Source: Zerene cesonia (Eukaryota; Arthropoda; Insecta; Lepidoptera; Pieridae). Taken from it: a stretch of 64,000 nt of DNA. The notes below the pieces were generated by a model. That model saw only the letters and a program-made list of their open reading frames with translations, was not told where the DNA came from and did not search any database. The position numbers and the translations under genes are program-made. Shown here piece after piece: positions 10,188-22,710 of the stretch (within the stretch, counting starts at the first letter, position 1; every line of letters starts with the position of its first letter). The stretch is from the NCBI RefSeq assembly GCF_012273895.1, contig NC_052121.1, positions 9,341,475 through 9,405,474 on the forward strand, written 5' to 3'.

Positions 10188-12852
10188 CTACAATATTCCA
10201 ATAACGCCGCACGCGACGCGCCCACCAGCGTTGCCTGTCTTCCTTGAATCAGGGTGGTCCGATCTGCCGAAATCGTCAGCTTTTTCGTGTAGAACCACAG
10301 CTCTTCCCAGAATGCAATGCGGGCCATACAATGAGATGCCGCTGTCCACGAAGTCCAGGGTCGCTACAGAGTTCTCGTTAAAAACAATGTTGCCTAAATC
10401 GCCGACGTGTCTGTTTTCATCGTTGGGGTGACCGTGGTCTTTCTGCAGAGCATATAACTTATCAATGACATGACAATAAGAGGTTATGGTGATAACCTTT
10501 GCTAATTTCACACGTGCAGTTACAATGTTTATAAATATACTTATACATTAAATGTGTTATACAAGATTAAAACATGGCTATTCAATTGTTATGTGTCTTT
10601 CTCTTGATTTAATTAGCTTTGCTACCGTGGATATTGCTTAAAATTGTATACAAATAAAAACAAACTTTACAAAGATATTAATGCGCACGCATCAGGGTTA
10701 ATGGTTTTAACATTGATGAATAAAAACATGCACGTATAAACACACTTTTTGTGCAAAACTTGATTGTTAAACTACATTAAAGTAAATTGCGCTATATTTT
10801 ACTACTGATTTCCCCATTTGCTGTACTTATTGACACTTTTCGATTATTTTTATACATTGGCTGTTAGCGCCGGCTTCGCCCGTGGTACATATATGCCTAT
10901 GTCAATCAGTGCAGTTGCAGTTTTGTAATGGTGAAAGAATTTTTTAAATCAGTTCAGCAGTTTTTGATTGAAAACGATACGAGCATACAGAAATACAAAA
11001 GTTTCCTCTTTATAATATTAGTGTAGATGATGATGATGAAGTGGTCACTCTGGGGACCTCGGACCAGGCGAGAAAGGAAATAAAACAATTTTAAAATTTA
11101 TCTGCGCGTTCCACACGACCACTGTATGAAACAGCGAAGAAAATATTGCGAGAAAACCGGCCATGTCCAGAAATCAAAAGTTCGACATGTAACATCTGCC
11201 AACCCGCGGTTGGCCAGAAGCCCGTGTAGGGTCACATTGCAGGGGCAATGGGATAATATATGAGCTGTAGATGACCTGTCAAATTAACTGACAGATTAGC
11301 TAGAATCCAGACCTCTTGAAATTAGCCCTCAAGCTTGCAAAACAACAGAGTCCAATAATGCAAAATTAGCTCTATGCCTTAATTATCTTGCAGCATATTC
11401 AAACTTACATGCTCAGGGTTGAAATGTGGTCCAGTGGACAGACATCCCCCAGTGATGTCTCCCTTCTCATGCACGTGGAAGCCATACTGGCCAGCTGGTA
11501 GACCGACAATCACACCCTCCACTCGGACCTTGTTGGTGTCCACCTGAGTGAATGTTATGTTACCGTGGATGTCGTTCTTGCGAAATGGGTCAGATAAGAA
11601 CACCTTCGCTTGAAGTGGAGCCTGGAAATGAACAAGTTATGGGGTTAAAAAACTTTTTAACGGATTTTAAACGCGATTTATTCATTAGTCATACAAAAAT
11701 TGTAAGTAGGTGGAGGTAGTTCACAAACAACAATTTTTGTATGACCTTCAAGACATATAACATCTCAGTCTCCCGTGACCACGCTCGCTGTAAAGTGTTC
11801 GAAACGTTGGGTTAATAATATAATGAATATTTCTCGTTTAAAATCCGTTAAAAAGTTTTTAATTTCTAAATGTATAATACTCGCGTAAAACCAAACGCAA
11901 GAAAATACTAAGTTATGGGGTAATAATATAGAAAGAATAGAAAAAAAATTGATCACGTGGAGGGATATGAGCCCGCGTCTTTAGGCCATACCGTAGCAAT
12001 CCAATCCCGCCCCGTCATTATTTATTTTTTTTTTTTTTTTCAAAATTTCTCGTTAATAAAGCATTTCAATGCTGTGCAACAAAAAATTAATAAGTTAAGG
12101 GGTTGTGTTATTTCGTTCAAATTTAAAACATGTTTTAGAATGTATTAGTTCAGAGAGCCTCTTATGGTACAATAAAATATGTGGAACAGGAAAATCCAGA
12201 GAATTTTGTCGCTTAAGAACCAAAAATTTTACGATATACATATTATGTACGATTAAAATGTCTAATTAACATGATTTTAATAGGTTAACTACAGAATTTA
12301 TTGAAAACTCTTCTTTGTAGAATGATAAAAATGTTATGACGTTTCAGTGCTTTTAGAAGTCTAATTGAATATATAAATATTAGTTTGAGTTTAAGAATAA
12401 CGTGTTTCTGATAAAATCTTCTTAATAAATAACAATTAATAATAAAAATTTAAGTATTACACTATATACTCAACTAGCATGTAACATAAATATACATCAA
12501 TTCATATACTAGGAGTATTGTTAGTTAAATAGTAAATTAAACAATGTTAAAGCACTCACTTAATAAACTGATCTTTCAATTTATCTGCGCATGTAGATAA
12601 CACCACTGCTTAAGACGGTGAAGGAAAACATCGTGAGGAAACCGGCATGTCCAAGAATCAAAAGTTCGACGACATGTGACATCTGCCAAGCCGCACTTGG
12701 CCAGCGTGGTGGATTATGGCCTGAACCCTCATAGGAGGCCTGTGTCCCAGCAGCGGGAACATATATGGGCTGATGACGAAAGCACTTACTTGGTCATATT
12801 GTGCTGAAACAGCGGCCAGCACTGCAAACACTGGTAAGAGAATTATCGCCAT
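10188..12852 (-). CDS. Secreted Cu/Zn superoxide dismutase, three coding exons, complete (176 aa)
   Basis: It converts superoxide to hydrogen peroxide and oxygen, here outside the cell or in the secretory pathway. Coding exons are complement(12790-12852, 11409-11621, 10188-10442), with GT/AG introns and phase 0 at both joins. Exon 1 encodes a signal peptide (MAIILLPVFAVLAAVSA). All metal ligands are present and align without gaps to cytosolic SOD1 numbering (offset 24): copper His 70, 72, 87, 144; zinc His 87, 95, 104 and Asp 107. The disulfide Cys 81 and Cys 170 and the active-site Arg 167 (GNAGGRVACGVIGI) are kept, so it should be active. There is one sequon (NIT at 42). The first AUG after the acceptor at 12865 is used, so at least one non-coding exon lies upstream. 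Intron 1 contains a fold-back element and a SINE. Confidence 0.96.
10864..11028 (-). mobile_element. Helitron-like small element (CCGGCTTCGCCCG end)
   Basis: Its GC-rich end (GCGCCGGCTTCGCCCGTGGT) and the far end TTTATAATATTAGTGTAGAT match the style of the reverse-oriented Helitrons in this window. The body (CAATCAGTGCAGTTGCAGTT) is shared with 53803-53952 and 55013-55150. It lies in SOD intron 2. Confidence 0.6.
11041..11272 (+). mobile_element. SINE-like element, family C
   Basis: It shares GGACCTCGGAC, TTTATCTGCGC, GAAAACCGGC, ATGTCCA.AAATCAAAAGTTCG and CATCTGCCAA in order with copies at 12577-12780, 23227-23450, 30137-30445 and 44131-44415. The GTGGCTCAGTGG-type head of better copies resembles a tRNA A box. 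It lies in SOD intron 2. Confidence 0.7.
11648..11860. mobile_element. Fold-back/MITE-like element with perfect 26-bp terminal inverted repeats
   Basis: The arms 11648-11673 and 11835-11860 are exact reverse complements (26 bp) and stay similar for about 20 bp further inward. A second perfect 16-bp inverted repeat (11688-11703 and 11730-11745) is nested inside. TTAA occurs at both edges, which could suggest a piggyBac-type target site, but the arms overlap it by one base on one side. It sits in intron 1 of the secreted SOD gene. Confidence 0.75.
11938..12090 (+). repeat. Short dispersed repeat (GCATTTCAATGCT family)
   Basis: AAATTGATCACG, GGGA, a CAAAATTTCT stretch and TAAAGCATTTCAATGCT recur at about 55215-55315. 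The palindromic core also occurs inverted at 61855-61885. The family is not identified. Confidence 0.5.
12577..12780 (+). mobile_element. SINE-like element, family C, 5' truncated
   Basis: It begins at TTTATCTGCGCATGTAGATA and ends with CATAGGAGGCCTGTGTCCCA and ATGGGCTGATGACGA, matching the 3' two-thirds of the copy at 44131-44415. It lies 10 bp from the 5' splice site of SOD exon 1. Confidence 0.75.
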
Positions 12853-12904
12853 TTTCACTTATGATCTGTAAATAAACAAGTTTTCGTAACACATTTATAT
12901 AAGA

Positions 12905-13107
12905 CTAGCTGCGCCCCGCGGTTTCACCCGCGTTAGTCCGCATTCCGTAGGAATTTCGGGAAAGAAAGTTACCTATATATTATTCCAGTTGTCCAGCTGT
13001 CTACGTACCAATTTTTATTGCAATCGGTTCTGTAGTTTTTGCGTGAAAGAGAAACAAACACATGTCACACATCCTTACAAACCTTCGCATTTATAATATT
13101 AGTAGGA
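12905..13107 (-). mobile_element. Lep1-type non-autonomous Helitron, full length
   Basis: In reverse orientation it reads from CTAGCTGCGCCCCGCGGTTT (hairpin and CTAG end) to TTATAATATTAGTAGGA (complement of the TCCTACTAATATT start). It lies between the SOD signal-peptide exon and its presumed leader exon. Confidence 0.9.
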
Positions 13108-15978
13108 TGTTTTTAAACTGCACAGTTACACAAATACCTATTATAAGGGAGTGTATAAATATAATAAGTTAATTGTATTAGTATGAAACCATCCATTACA
13201 AAGCCATTCAATACATGTGGAATGAATACTAGATAGCTAACAAAACAAATTATGCATAATTTTACACAAAACAACGCACGATCTCTTCGCCTTTCAGACG
13301 TCAAAGTAAAGAATTACATCAATATTCACCGTACAAATAAGTGTTAGGTACTAACATATGTCACACACGTTTTCATAACAAAAAAGAGCACAAATGATTT
13401 AAAATACTTAAAAAAAAACCAAGAGTTTATGAAATCGGTTATTTCTTTACACTCGTGCCCCAATACTGGTACTTAACCAACAGTTGTAAATTCATTAGAA
13501 ATCTATTAAAGCTACACAAAATTTTGAATCTATATCCGTACGTAGTGTCATTGGTATGAACGATACATCTATTGCTTAATAACGAAGTACAATTATAACG
13601 TAAGGTTTCCCGAACTTTTTGGTTACAAAAATTGTTTTTATGACTATAAAACCTTCATATATGCCCTTTCATGTCTTGATACTCTCAAATATCAACGACT
13701 GAAGCATTATGAATAAGCAGCATATCTAGTATTTATCTTTTTTATCAATGTGTAGCGCAGAGATGATGTAATATAGGTTATGTGAATGTATACGGAATTT
13801 ACCGCCATCAAATGTCGATCTAGACATCCTATAATAACTAAATGTAACGTAGTCTTAAAATATAGAGGACGAATAAAGTCCACAAGTATTTAATACGAAT
13901 TTAATTTACAAAAATTATTAACTGTCATTTATAGCGTTATACCACGACTTATGAAATGAAAAATAATTTTTTCAATTGCTTAAAGGTAAATTTATTTATT
14001 TTTTTATTAATTATATATCAGTCATAAACTGCGGATTTAAAGTTTGTTCTCACAACAAAAAACAACATATTATTGTCTTAGCTTTACAATACCTAATATT
14101 AAATATTCCGATAATTAATTAATCATGTTGTTTTACATTGCACATAATGTATAAACATTCAACGGAATCTTTCAAATAAAAATTATACAATAAAAAATAA
14201 ACATTTAAATTAAGATCTCTATTTTCTATGCAAAACCACAGATTATACACAGATTGCATAATAATTAAACGTTTCGAAAGCATTCATCTTTTGTTCCACA
14301 TTCATATGCACTGGGCATATAAACAAAATTCGAATACGATCGATAATAAATCTTAGCCGCCTAGAAATAACGTTAAAAATTCAACGATCCAATAGGCAGG
14401 TGCTTGAAGATTGTTATTTATTAAAGGTCAAATGAACAAAGGAATTATAATGACTTTCCTGATGATACATATTCCGATTATTTATACCACAGAAAATGTA
14501 CTGTGTATTATCTATATACAGTGTATAGATTAATGAAAGATCTTGTTTCCTTAAGAAAAATGAAAAACAATGTACTACGTATATTGCTACCTAGGTTTCA
14601 ATAAATACTGTTAAGTAACTGCAGTATAGGATCAAATAGAGGCTCTTATTGTCGGAGGCCAAGACTCACTTTGGGTCACTGCGCCACTATAGTAAGTAAG
14701 TAATTAACTGCAGTAGAAACGTTAGGGAATGGAGAATAAGTGCAATCGAAAATAATTATTTTCAACATAAACTAAACCTTTAAGTCAAGTAAACTTTCAA
14801 ATAAAAAATACATCAACATCGGCTCACCCATTCGATGTTCCGAGGTAAACACAAACAAAGCGGAGTCGATACTCCTAGGTTTTGTTGTTCCGTTCAAAAC
14901 AGATAAGAGCACGTCAATATCTATCAAACATGTTTAGATAGTTAAGAAATGCAACACGTACCGCTGGAGCCGGTTATTATTTCACTATATTACGAAAACA
15001 CGTCTAAGAACACATTACAAAATAATTTGTAACCTGTTAATATTGGGAACTAAATTTATGAGTTTTTTTTCAATATATGAGACGTTATAATCAGTTAAAA
15101 ATGCAAAGTTATTTATCGTAAGATGATAAATTAGTGCGATGCTTAAGCAGATATATGAAATAAATTCGCAGGTTATTTAAATCTAGAATTTGAGTACTAA
15201 AAATACGAAAACCTAATAAATACATGACCGGTAAAAATTGTGGAATTGGCAGTTTAATTTCACATAAAAAGTAACGTAATTTATTATTTGAATTGGTACT
15301 ATATTATAGACGCTTTAAACAGTTTGATAAATCGTTTCTGTAGACTATTAAAATTAACAAAAAATTAAGTATGTATCAGCACAGATAATAATAAACTAGG
15401 TAAATAAATGTGTTATGGTTAAATAATATAGTGTGTAAACCATTTCATTTTATAAATAGGTACTTAACTTCAAAATATTTTTACTTCAGCAATACAATAT
15501 TTTTTTTAATAAATAGAAAATAGCAAGTAGATACATTTGAAAGTTTAAAAGCTCTGAAATATAAAGTTAAAAGTGATATATCTACCTATATATTCATTAA
15601 AATCGATTTCTTTAACTGGACAATTATAATATTTAAATATAATATTTCATGCTGCAAACGTTTCTATTCACAAATGTTTGTATCAAAATAATGGAATAAT
15701 TTAAATTTAAGCGATTTCAAAATGATACTATATGTTTTCTATCTTTAAAATTAATAACATCACAAATAGAAAACGCATTAAATAGTCGCAATAGATTAAA
15801 CAATTATTGACTATTTCTAAAACTTGTACCCATAGATATAAAATCTCACATAAACTCAAAGAATAAGCACAAATTCTCCAAAAATTAACACTAAAAACAT
15901 CATGCAATATTTATTTAAATTCACACGAGACACACATAGATTCTTAAATAAACACAATATATTGAAGACACGACTTAC

Positions 15979-16044
15979 CTCTACGTTACCGAACTGTGAA
16001 TGCGAGATACAATCCCTCAGAGCGCATGTAGCATAATTGACCAT
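15979..16044 (-). other. Candidate non-coding leader exon of secreted SOD
   Basis: On the minus strand ATGGTCAATTATGCTACATG leads to GTAGAG|GTAAGT, a strong 5' splice site at 15979. Upstream of the SOD start there is a clear acceptor (TTTACAG|ATCATAAG, exon start 12865), so an upstream exon must exist. Spliced to that acceptor, the frame opened here is not in phase with SOD, so this would be untranslated or a short upstream ORF. The 5' limit is unknown. Confidence 0.25.
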
Positions 16045-17439
16045 TATAAATTGATCCCTCGAATCTAGCTTCTTTTACACACGAGATTGATCCGTATAAT
16101 TATCTTGTTATAACAGTAAATAGGTCTAGCCCGCTGGTCGTAAACAAATTATTTTCATTGCTAAAGTTCGATTAAACTAGAACCTAAATTGTCAATGTAT
16201 ATTTAATTATAGTTATTTCTTGTGGCGAAGCGTCAATATATGTTGCATTGGCAATGCACTCAATTATAAAATACTAGGTTTCTACTCGTTACTTCGTCCG
16301 GATTGTTAAAGGAACAGTCTCGTTCATACCTTGTGCTAAATTTCATTTAAATCGATAGAGTAGTTAATGTGTGAAGGAGAGACAGCCAGACATAGCAACT
16401 CGTACTTTTTTATATTGTAAATTGTACTACCTTTTAATTATAATTGCCGTAACTGAAGTGGGAAAAGGGATCTTAATGTTCAGTAAATGCAAAAATTACG
16501 AAATTAAAAGAAAAAATTCATAAAAACCAAAAACTGCGCTGTTTACTTCGAGCTACACAAAAATCACATTTTAGCTCAAAAGAAATGTCTTTCAAAGTAA
16601 ACGAAAGTTTTGAAGTTCGTATGAAATAAGCATGTTTGTTTTTTGAGGCTATAAATAAAACAAAAAAAAAAGCTGCATTCGTTTCAGTACTAAATAACAG
16701 AAAAACATAAGAAACATTGTGTAATACGTTTTTATATAAGGTAATATAACTTACTTGATAATAGAACAAACTGATGCTCTAACCATTCTTTCTTATTTTA
16801 CAACCGATTTTAAAATTGGATCAATTTCCTATCAAACACAAAAAGCATCACGCCAATGGATTGAAAACTCACAGAGCTATCTAGTTACAGAACGCAAAAA
16901 AAACATCCGACTTAAGAGCCTACTTCATTTTTGGGAACGTCGGTTATATTGCATAATATATATAAAACGGTTATAATATATATTGCAAAATTAATAGATA
17001 TTGTAGTAATATAAATTCCAAATTTCTTAACTCCATAATATACTAATAACTCAGGTCATATAATTTCATATAAAAAGAAAGGAAGAAAAAACGTTTAATC
17101 ACAAATACAAAACGTCAAATTTTCTTTTTATTTTTAACAATAAGTATGTAACAAGTATTTCAAATACGGTCTTGAAGTTGTTATTATTATTTCTAATTAG
17201 GTGTACTACTCAGCATAGCGGAGTAGCGCCGGTCTTTCAGCGGTTCGTTTGCTTGTGACGCCGCCAGAAAGGTTTTTTATGTAATAAACAATGTATTAAA
17301 TTGCTAATAAACATACATCTTTAATTTAAACCGCCTATGCAATTCAACTTCAGTTTAAATATACATTGTATGGGTATATTATAAATGATAATGAAAAGCT
17401 GATCGCTATTTTAAAAATTCTGAACAAAGACATGATTCC

Positions 17440-17670
17440 TGAGTACGTGCTATTATTAAAAATGCACAAGAAAATCTACGTCTGTCTGTCTCTTTTTCGC
17501 GGCTAAACCACTGAACCGATTTGGATTTCTTTGCACGAAGATAGTTTAAGACCCAAGAAAAGACAGGATAGATAGTTTCTATCCCAGAAACGGGAACAAT
17601 GCGGTTAAGATGTGGTATTGTCTGTCTTTTCCTTTAACTGCGCAAGCGAAGTCGCAGGCGGAAAGCTAGT
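17440..17670 (+). mobile_element. Helitron-like element ending CTAGT
   Basis: GGCTAAACCACTGAACCGAT in the middle and the terminal hairpin GCGCAAGCGAAGTCGCAGGC followed by GGAAAGCTAGT are typical of lepidopteran non-autonomous Helitrons. The 5' limit is approximate. Confidence 0.6.
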
Positions 17671-18597
17671 AGGCTATAGGCAAAGTCGGGATAGACCGCT
17701 AGTGTATACTCGAGTAAAACCAACCTAATGAAAACACAATATCATCCTAAAGACGATGAACCACTTTTAAGACTTCGTTATAGCGTGATAGGTCTACGGT
17801 CATCGCTTTAAAAGGAAAATAAAAGCCGACAACCTGAAATGAGATGATGAACTGGTTCTCTTATTGCACAATATATTGCAATTTCTCAAATAAACACGTC
17901 AAGCGTGACATATTACCAAAATAAATATTATTAGCAAGGACTACACTCAGGACTTGAGCGCTGTTTTATTCTGAAAAACAACTCCAGGTGTTTTAATCAT
18001 CTCTAAATTATAATTAGAGTTAATATAAATACTCTTTGATATGTTGATATTATTATATATGATGTTTTACATTTTCAAAAATGTACTGAACAGAACTAGA
18101 GGACGTTCGCAGCGTCATTTTGCGGGCCCTATTTTTGAACTGTGGTTTTAGTTTATTTAATATTTTTTTATTATATTAATGTAAGAGTAACTTAAATATA
18201 TTAATTAAAAAAGCAAAATACACTAACACTACTCGAAGTATTACACGGAATATAAGAAGGCTTTTTTATTAATATTTATTTGATTAGTCCGATTTGTTTT
18301 ATTAATTTAAGCCACTTTCATTTTATGTACTTATTGGAAATTTCGATAAAAAATTATTACTCGCCCATCTATTTTTGTTAAATACAATACATAGGATCGA
18401 ACTTTACAAAAATGATAAAATATTGAATTTTAAATCTTCAAGGAATATTAAACGAATGTCCTTAATGTCAAGGTCATTGACATACAAATTACTTCTTTTT
18501 ATTACAAAAAAATGTATATACCTAGTTCATTTCCTTATACTATCACAGTGTTTTTGTCTCAACAAAATATTCTTTCAATAACTAATCTTCATGCTAT

Positions 18598-18797
18598 ACT
18601 AGCTGCGCCCTGCGGTTTCACCCGCGTAAGTCCGTATCCCGTAGGAATATCGGGATAAAACTTGCTTATATTTTATTCCAGTTGTCCAGCTGTGTACGTA
18701 CCAAATTTCATTGCAATCGGTTCAGTATTTTTTGCGTGAAAGAGCAACGAACACACACACATCCTTACAAACTTTCGCATTTATAATATTAGTAAGA
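18598..18797 (-). mobile_element. Lep1-type non-autonomous Helitron, full length
   Basis: CTAGCTGCGCCCTGCGGTTT through TTATAATATTAGTAAGA; colinear with the copy at 12905-13107 over its length. A second degraded Helitron-like end (CTTATACCCGCGGCTTCACA) follows directly at about 18805-18960. Confidence 0.9.
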
Positions 18798-19404
18798 TTG
18801 TAGACCAGCTTATACCCGCGGCTTCACACGCGTTAAATTCGGAGTATTTTTCGATGTTATTATACATATAAACCTACTTCTTGAATCACTTAATGTATTA
18901 AAATCCCCATCAAAATCTATTGCGTGGTTTAAAAATCTAAGCACACATACATAGATACAGACGCGGGAAGCCATTTTGCTTTATGCTTATTTTAATGCGT
19001 AATACAGATAAACAATGCAAATGACACCTTGTTGTTATTTTTTAATCACATATTACTTGTTTATATTTACACGATAAAGCTAAAAAGATTTCGATACATC
19101 GCAATTTGCCAATAAACGGACGGTGAAAGAGAAATCGAACGATAACAATTGTTTTGTTTATTATCTACAATGCTTTTAATGTGATAATGAATAAAATAAA
19201 TGTATTGTAACTTTTTATTACTATGAGATAATATCCTTTTAGTCCTGAAGGGACAATACAAAGCTAATACGTAATTTATGACAGCCCGCAAAAGCTAATA
19301 TTATAAATTATATGAACTTAAATAATTAACAGAACTTTATATTATTAAAATATATATATCTATTTGCTATTCTATTTAATACTTCGCGGAGGATTTAATT
19401 GTTT

Positions 19405-19695
19405 TTTTTTTACGTCATCGTCGGCATTGGAGCTGGTGGGTCCAATGCCTCCGCTACCACCGTCCATGAAATGTTCATGACCGGTGGTAGGGGAGGCGTT
19501 AGGTCGATTGCAGACCTTGCACAAATGGGTTTCCTGCTTGAAATTGGATAGGGATTAAGAAAGGATTGACGAGAAGAACAAAGAAAAGGCCTGGGAAGGG
19601 TACGGAAAAGGATAAGGGCCTCCGGCTGCCCCACGCACCGAACGAAACACAGTAGCCTACTGGCTACTACTACACACCGGTCTTCTATGGAAGTA
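19405..19695 (-). mobile_element. SINE-like element, family A, diverged subfamily
   Basis: It runs from a T-run and ACGTCATCGTCGGCATTGGA through CCACCGTCCATGAA to GGGCCTCCGGCTGCCCCACG and ACACCGGTCTTCTATGG. The middle differs from the main group but matches copies at 45809-46088 and 53194-53402 (AAATTGG...AAGGATTGACGAGAAGA). Confidence 0.7.
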
Positions 19696-20143
19696 GGTTA
19701 CAATAAAAACAAAACGTATTTATATGTAGTGCATAGTAAATACCAAAGTGCTTCGGCATAGAGTAACTTATATACTACGTAAGTATATGTGTATTAATAT
19801 ATGATGCGTTGTTATTCTTCGCTCATAAGTCATAACTAAACATAAAACAAGCTTTGCTTAGTACAGAAGATAGACAATAGATGGCGTTATGCACGGTGTA
19901 TAAATATTTTTTCCCAACCATCGACTTTCTGTCGATATACTTATCGAATTACTGGACCTGCCTTGCTCATTTTCAACTTTTCGAAACATGAATATATTTT
20001 AAATCTTATCAACAATTTGAATATATGGAACCCTTGAAAGCCATGGTGTCACTCACGAGTCAAGAGGTACTTAATCTCTGGATGTACAGATCTGATCAGC
20101 TGTGTGTCATCTGTGTGAATCAGTGTCAACTTTATCAATAAAT

Positions 20144-20344
20144 TCCTAATAATATTATAAATGCAAAAGTTTGTAAGGACGTGTGTGTGTTTGTTGCTCT
20201 TTTACGCAAAACCTAATGAACCGATTGTAATGAAATTTGGTACGTAGACAGCTGGACAACTGGAATAACATATAGGCAACTTTTTATCACGATATTCCTA
20301 CGGAATACGGACTTACGCGGATGAAACCACGGGGCGCAGCTAGT
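20144..20344 (+). mobile_element. Lep1-type non-autonomous Helitron, full length
   Basis: Begins TCCTAATAATATTATAAATG, has the internal GTACGTAGACAGCTGGACAA, and ends with ACGCGGATGAAACCACGGGG and CGCAGCTAGT. Confidence 0.9.
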
Positions 20345-20886
20345 AAGAAATAAAGAAAATTAAACAACACTAGTTCTAAGTAACAACCCTTTAAACACAC
20401 AAACTCTTGGCACAGATTACTAAATAGTTACTGCTTTTTCGTTTGTTTACAGAGTGAGTTTACGACGCATACATAAGACTACATACATAACAAACTAGGC
20501 ATTAGGTACCTGTTAAAGCAATTACGATATTTCGTCTCATCTGGAACGCCTTGGTCTAGTTATTACTCACTACTAAAGTTCATTAACGAGTTATACATCG
20601 CAAAGTGACCTTTAATACTCCGGCCATGATGGTAACCTGCTCGCCTTACATACCCAATGCAATGTTACAATGTCTCGATATAATGCTTCGATTAAAATAT
20701 TTTTAGTAGATATTGAATGTAACAACCGTATTCGAAAATCAAAATCATAATAATATCATGTTTTCAATTATCACAGATAATATAATGATATTTTGTCTGG
20801 CCATAAATAATGTTTCAATAAAAAAACCATGCCACATTTGAATTTAGAATCCCTACGAATATTATAATAATTGGGATAGTAACTCC

Positions 20887-20922
20887 TGTCTATTCATTTA
20901 CATAAAAGTAAATGAATAGACA
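20887..20922. repeat. Perfect 15-bp snap-back inverted repeat, 6-nt loop
   Basis: Arms TGTCTATTCATTTAC (20887-20901) and its reverse complement (20908-20922) around ATAAAA. Confidence 0.85.
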
Positions 20923-21907
20923 TCAAGGAAGCGATTTTGGATGAAATTTGGCGCAGAAATATTATTGTACAATTGAAATGGAGTGGGGTGATAAAGAGCA
21001 CAACTTGAAGAAACAGCATTATATAAATTTAGTAGACCATCCGTACAGTAAGCTTTTGTTCGCGAAATACTCTCTCCTCCTCCTCTACAGGTACAAAACT
21101 TAATATCTTATTTATTTCCATATTTATTAAGACTATATCAGTCAGGAACCTAGTACATTCTGGTAGTGGGTGATATTGAATATAAAAAAAAAATGTTTAT
21201 TTCTGAACCATACAATGGCCGATGATTTATGTTTATGATATTTAATTAAAACACCACTTTGATAAAAAAAAAGACAAACGTCCAGTAACATTGGGTTTTT
21301 CTTCAATATATTATCACTTAATTTTTTTTTTAATTCGAACCAGTAGTTCCTATTGTTAGCAAATGAAAAGCACACAAACAAACTCTTCATATTATTAGTA
21401 TACAAGTACAGATAACAGAAAATATATATCGTATAGAATATAAAGACATAACCTTGAAAACTTGATTTGTTTATCTAATACATTCAGTATTGTATGACAA
21501 ACAGGTAAACGTTAGTATAAAACAGTGAATTATTACCCTATAGTTAATCTTCAACGAATCCTTAAAACATTTCACCAAGCATTTTTATTCGCGCCAATAT
21601 AAAAATTCGTTCTATTCTAAAAAACTCTTTAGACGTTACAAAAAATGATTTATTTAAATTCCGTAAAATTAAAACAAAAACGCTTTTTTATAGAATGTCA
21701 ACCAATAAGAACTTCAATCACTACGCCTTATAATTTTTATTATAGAGCAATTACATTTTGTTTTAATTAAAACACAATACCGTACTTATCTAAGAAAAGT
21801 TCGGTGTATCACAAAAACTCCGCTATGTAGGTAATTCTTTATTTCTTTCTGGTTGTCATATATCTGACCAAACACTAACATCCCACAATTAACAATAAAG
21901 CACTTAC

Positions 21908-21999
21908 CGAACAAAAACACTTTAAAACTTTATGCACACACGACACTGTTCAAGATCAGGCGCAACACTGCAGTACCTGACTGTGTACTGTGAAGTGGA
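21908..21999 (-). other. Candidate transcription start/leader exon (minus strand)
   Basis: On the minus strand a stretch including GCAGTGTTGCGCCTGATC runs to TTTTTGTTCG|GTAAGTGC, a strong donor at 21908. There are CAGT-type initiator words and no useful ORF. It could be an alternative upstream leader of the secreted SOD gene. The 5' limit is arbitrary. Confidence 0.2.
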
Positions 22000-22710
22000 A
22001 AGCCTTGTTGATAAGAAATCGTCTAAGAAAGTACTGCGACCTAAATTGAGGTTAGCGTAACCTCTTTTTAGGACACCTTAGAAAAGTATTTAGTACTAAT
22101 ATTCGTAGTAATGAGTAATACACTATTTACAAACAAAACAACATAACAATCAATCCTTTTTAGTAATTTACAAGCCAAACAGATCTTTTTTTAAAATATA
22201 TGTACCGATTAAAGTAGAGATACCAAAACTACTTGAACAATAATATTATGCTAGGAAGAGCCTTTAACTTTAAAGGAGCAAAATTTACGTATTGAAAATT
22301 TGCTATAAGAAAACGAACAGTCAGAACAAAAGTACAGTAGATGTAGCAGCGCATAGACAATAATAAACCTCTATAACAAATTTCACAAAGATATGATAAA
22401 CTGTTTTCTCGTGAAAGAGAAGTAAACATCCATAATTTCTTACACACATTTGCGTTTAGAATATTAATAGGAATTATAGGCAAAAAGTCCTTTGGAAAAA
22501 TCTATATATTAAATAACAGCTTATTTGCTATCCAGCAAGTAGATGATGTCGGACCTAGTAACCATAAATTAACCATTTCAGAACAATTTAACAATAACGA
22601 GGTCCCCCAACACATGATATAAGAAACAATAACAACGCAACGAACATAACGTATATTCGATTCCATAAGCTGTGCAACAATAGGCTATTCCAATTAGCTA
22701 TACAACACCC

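Larger units (their letters stand above)
13108..18596. other. 5.5 kb AT-rich interval, no coding gene supported
   Basis: No reading frame here carries family resemblance. Visible items are a possible SOD leader exon (15979-16044), degenerate Helitron-like fragments at about 14790-14870 and 16230-16400 and a better one ending CTAGT at 17440-17670. A probable LINE 3' end lies at 14640-14705 (GGTCACTGCGCCACTATAGT then AAGT repeats). The interval is probably upstream or intronic sequence of the secreted SOD gene. Confidence 0.4.
19696..22710. other. 3 kb without a supported coding gene
   Basis: Contains one Lep1 Helitron (20144-20344), a perfect 15-bp snap-back repeat (20887-20922), a possible leader exon ending at 21908, and a degenerate Helitron-like piece near 22395-22470. 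Nothing else was recognised. Confidence 0.4.

Noticed and set aside
12853..12858. Two extra residues at the secreted SOD N-terminus
   Set aside because: They depend on a GTG start codon; the first ATG is at 12850-12852.
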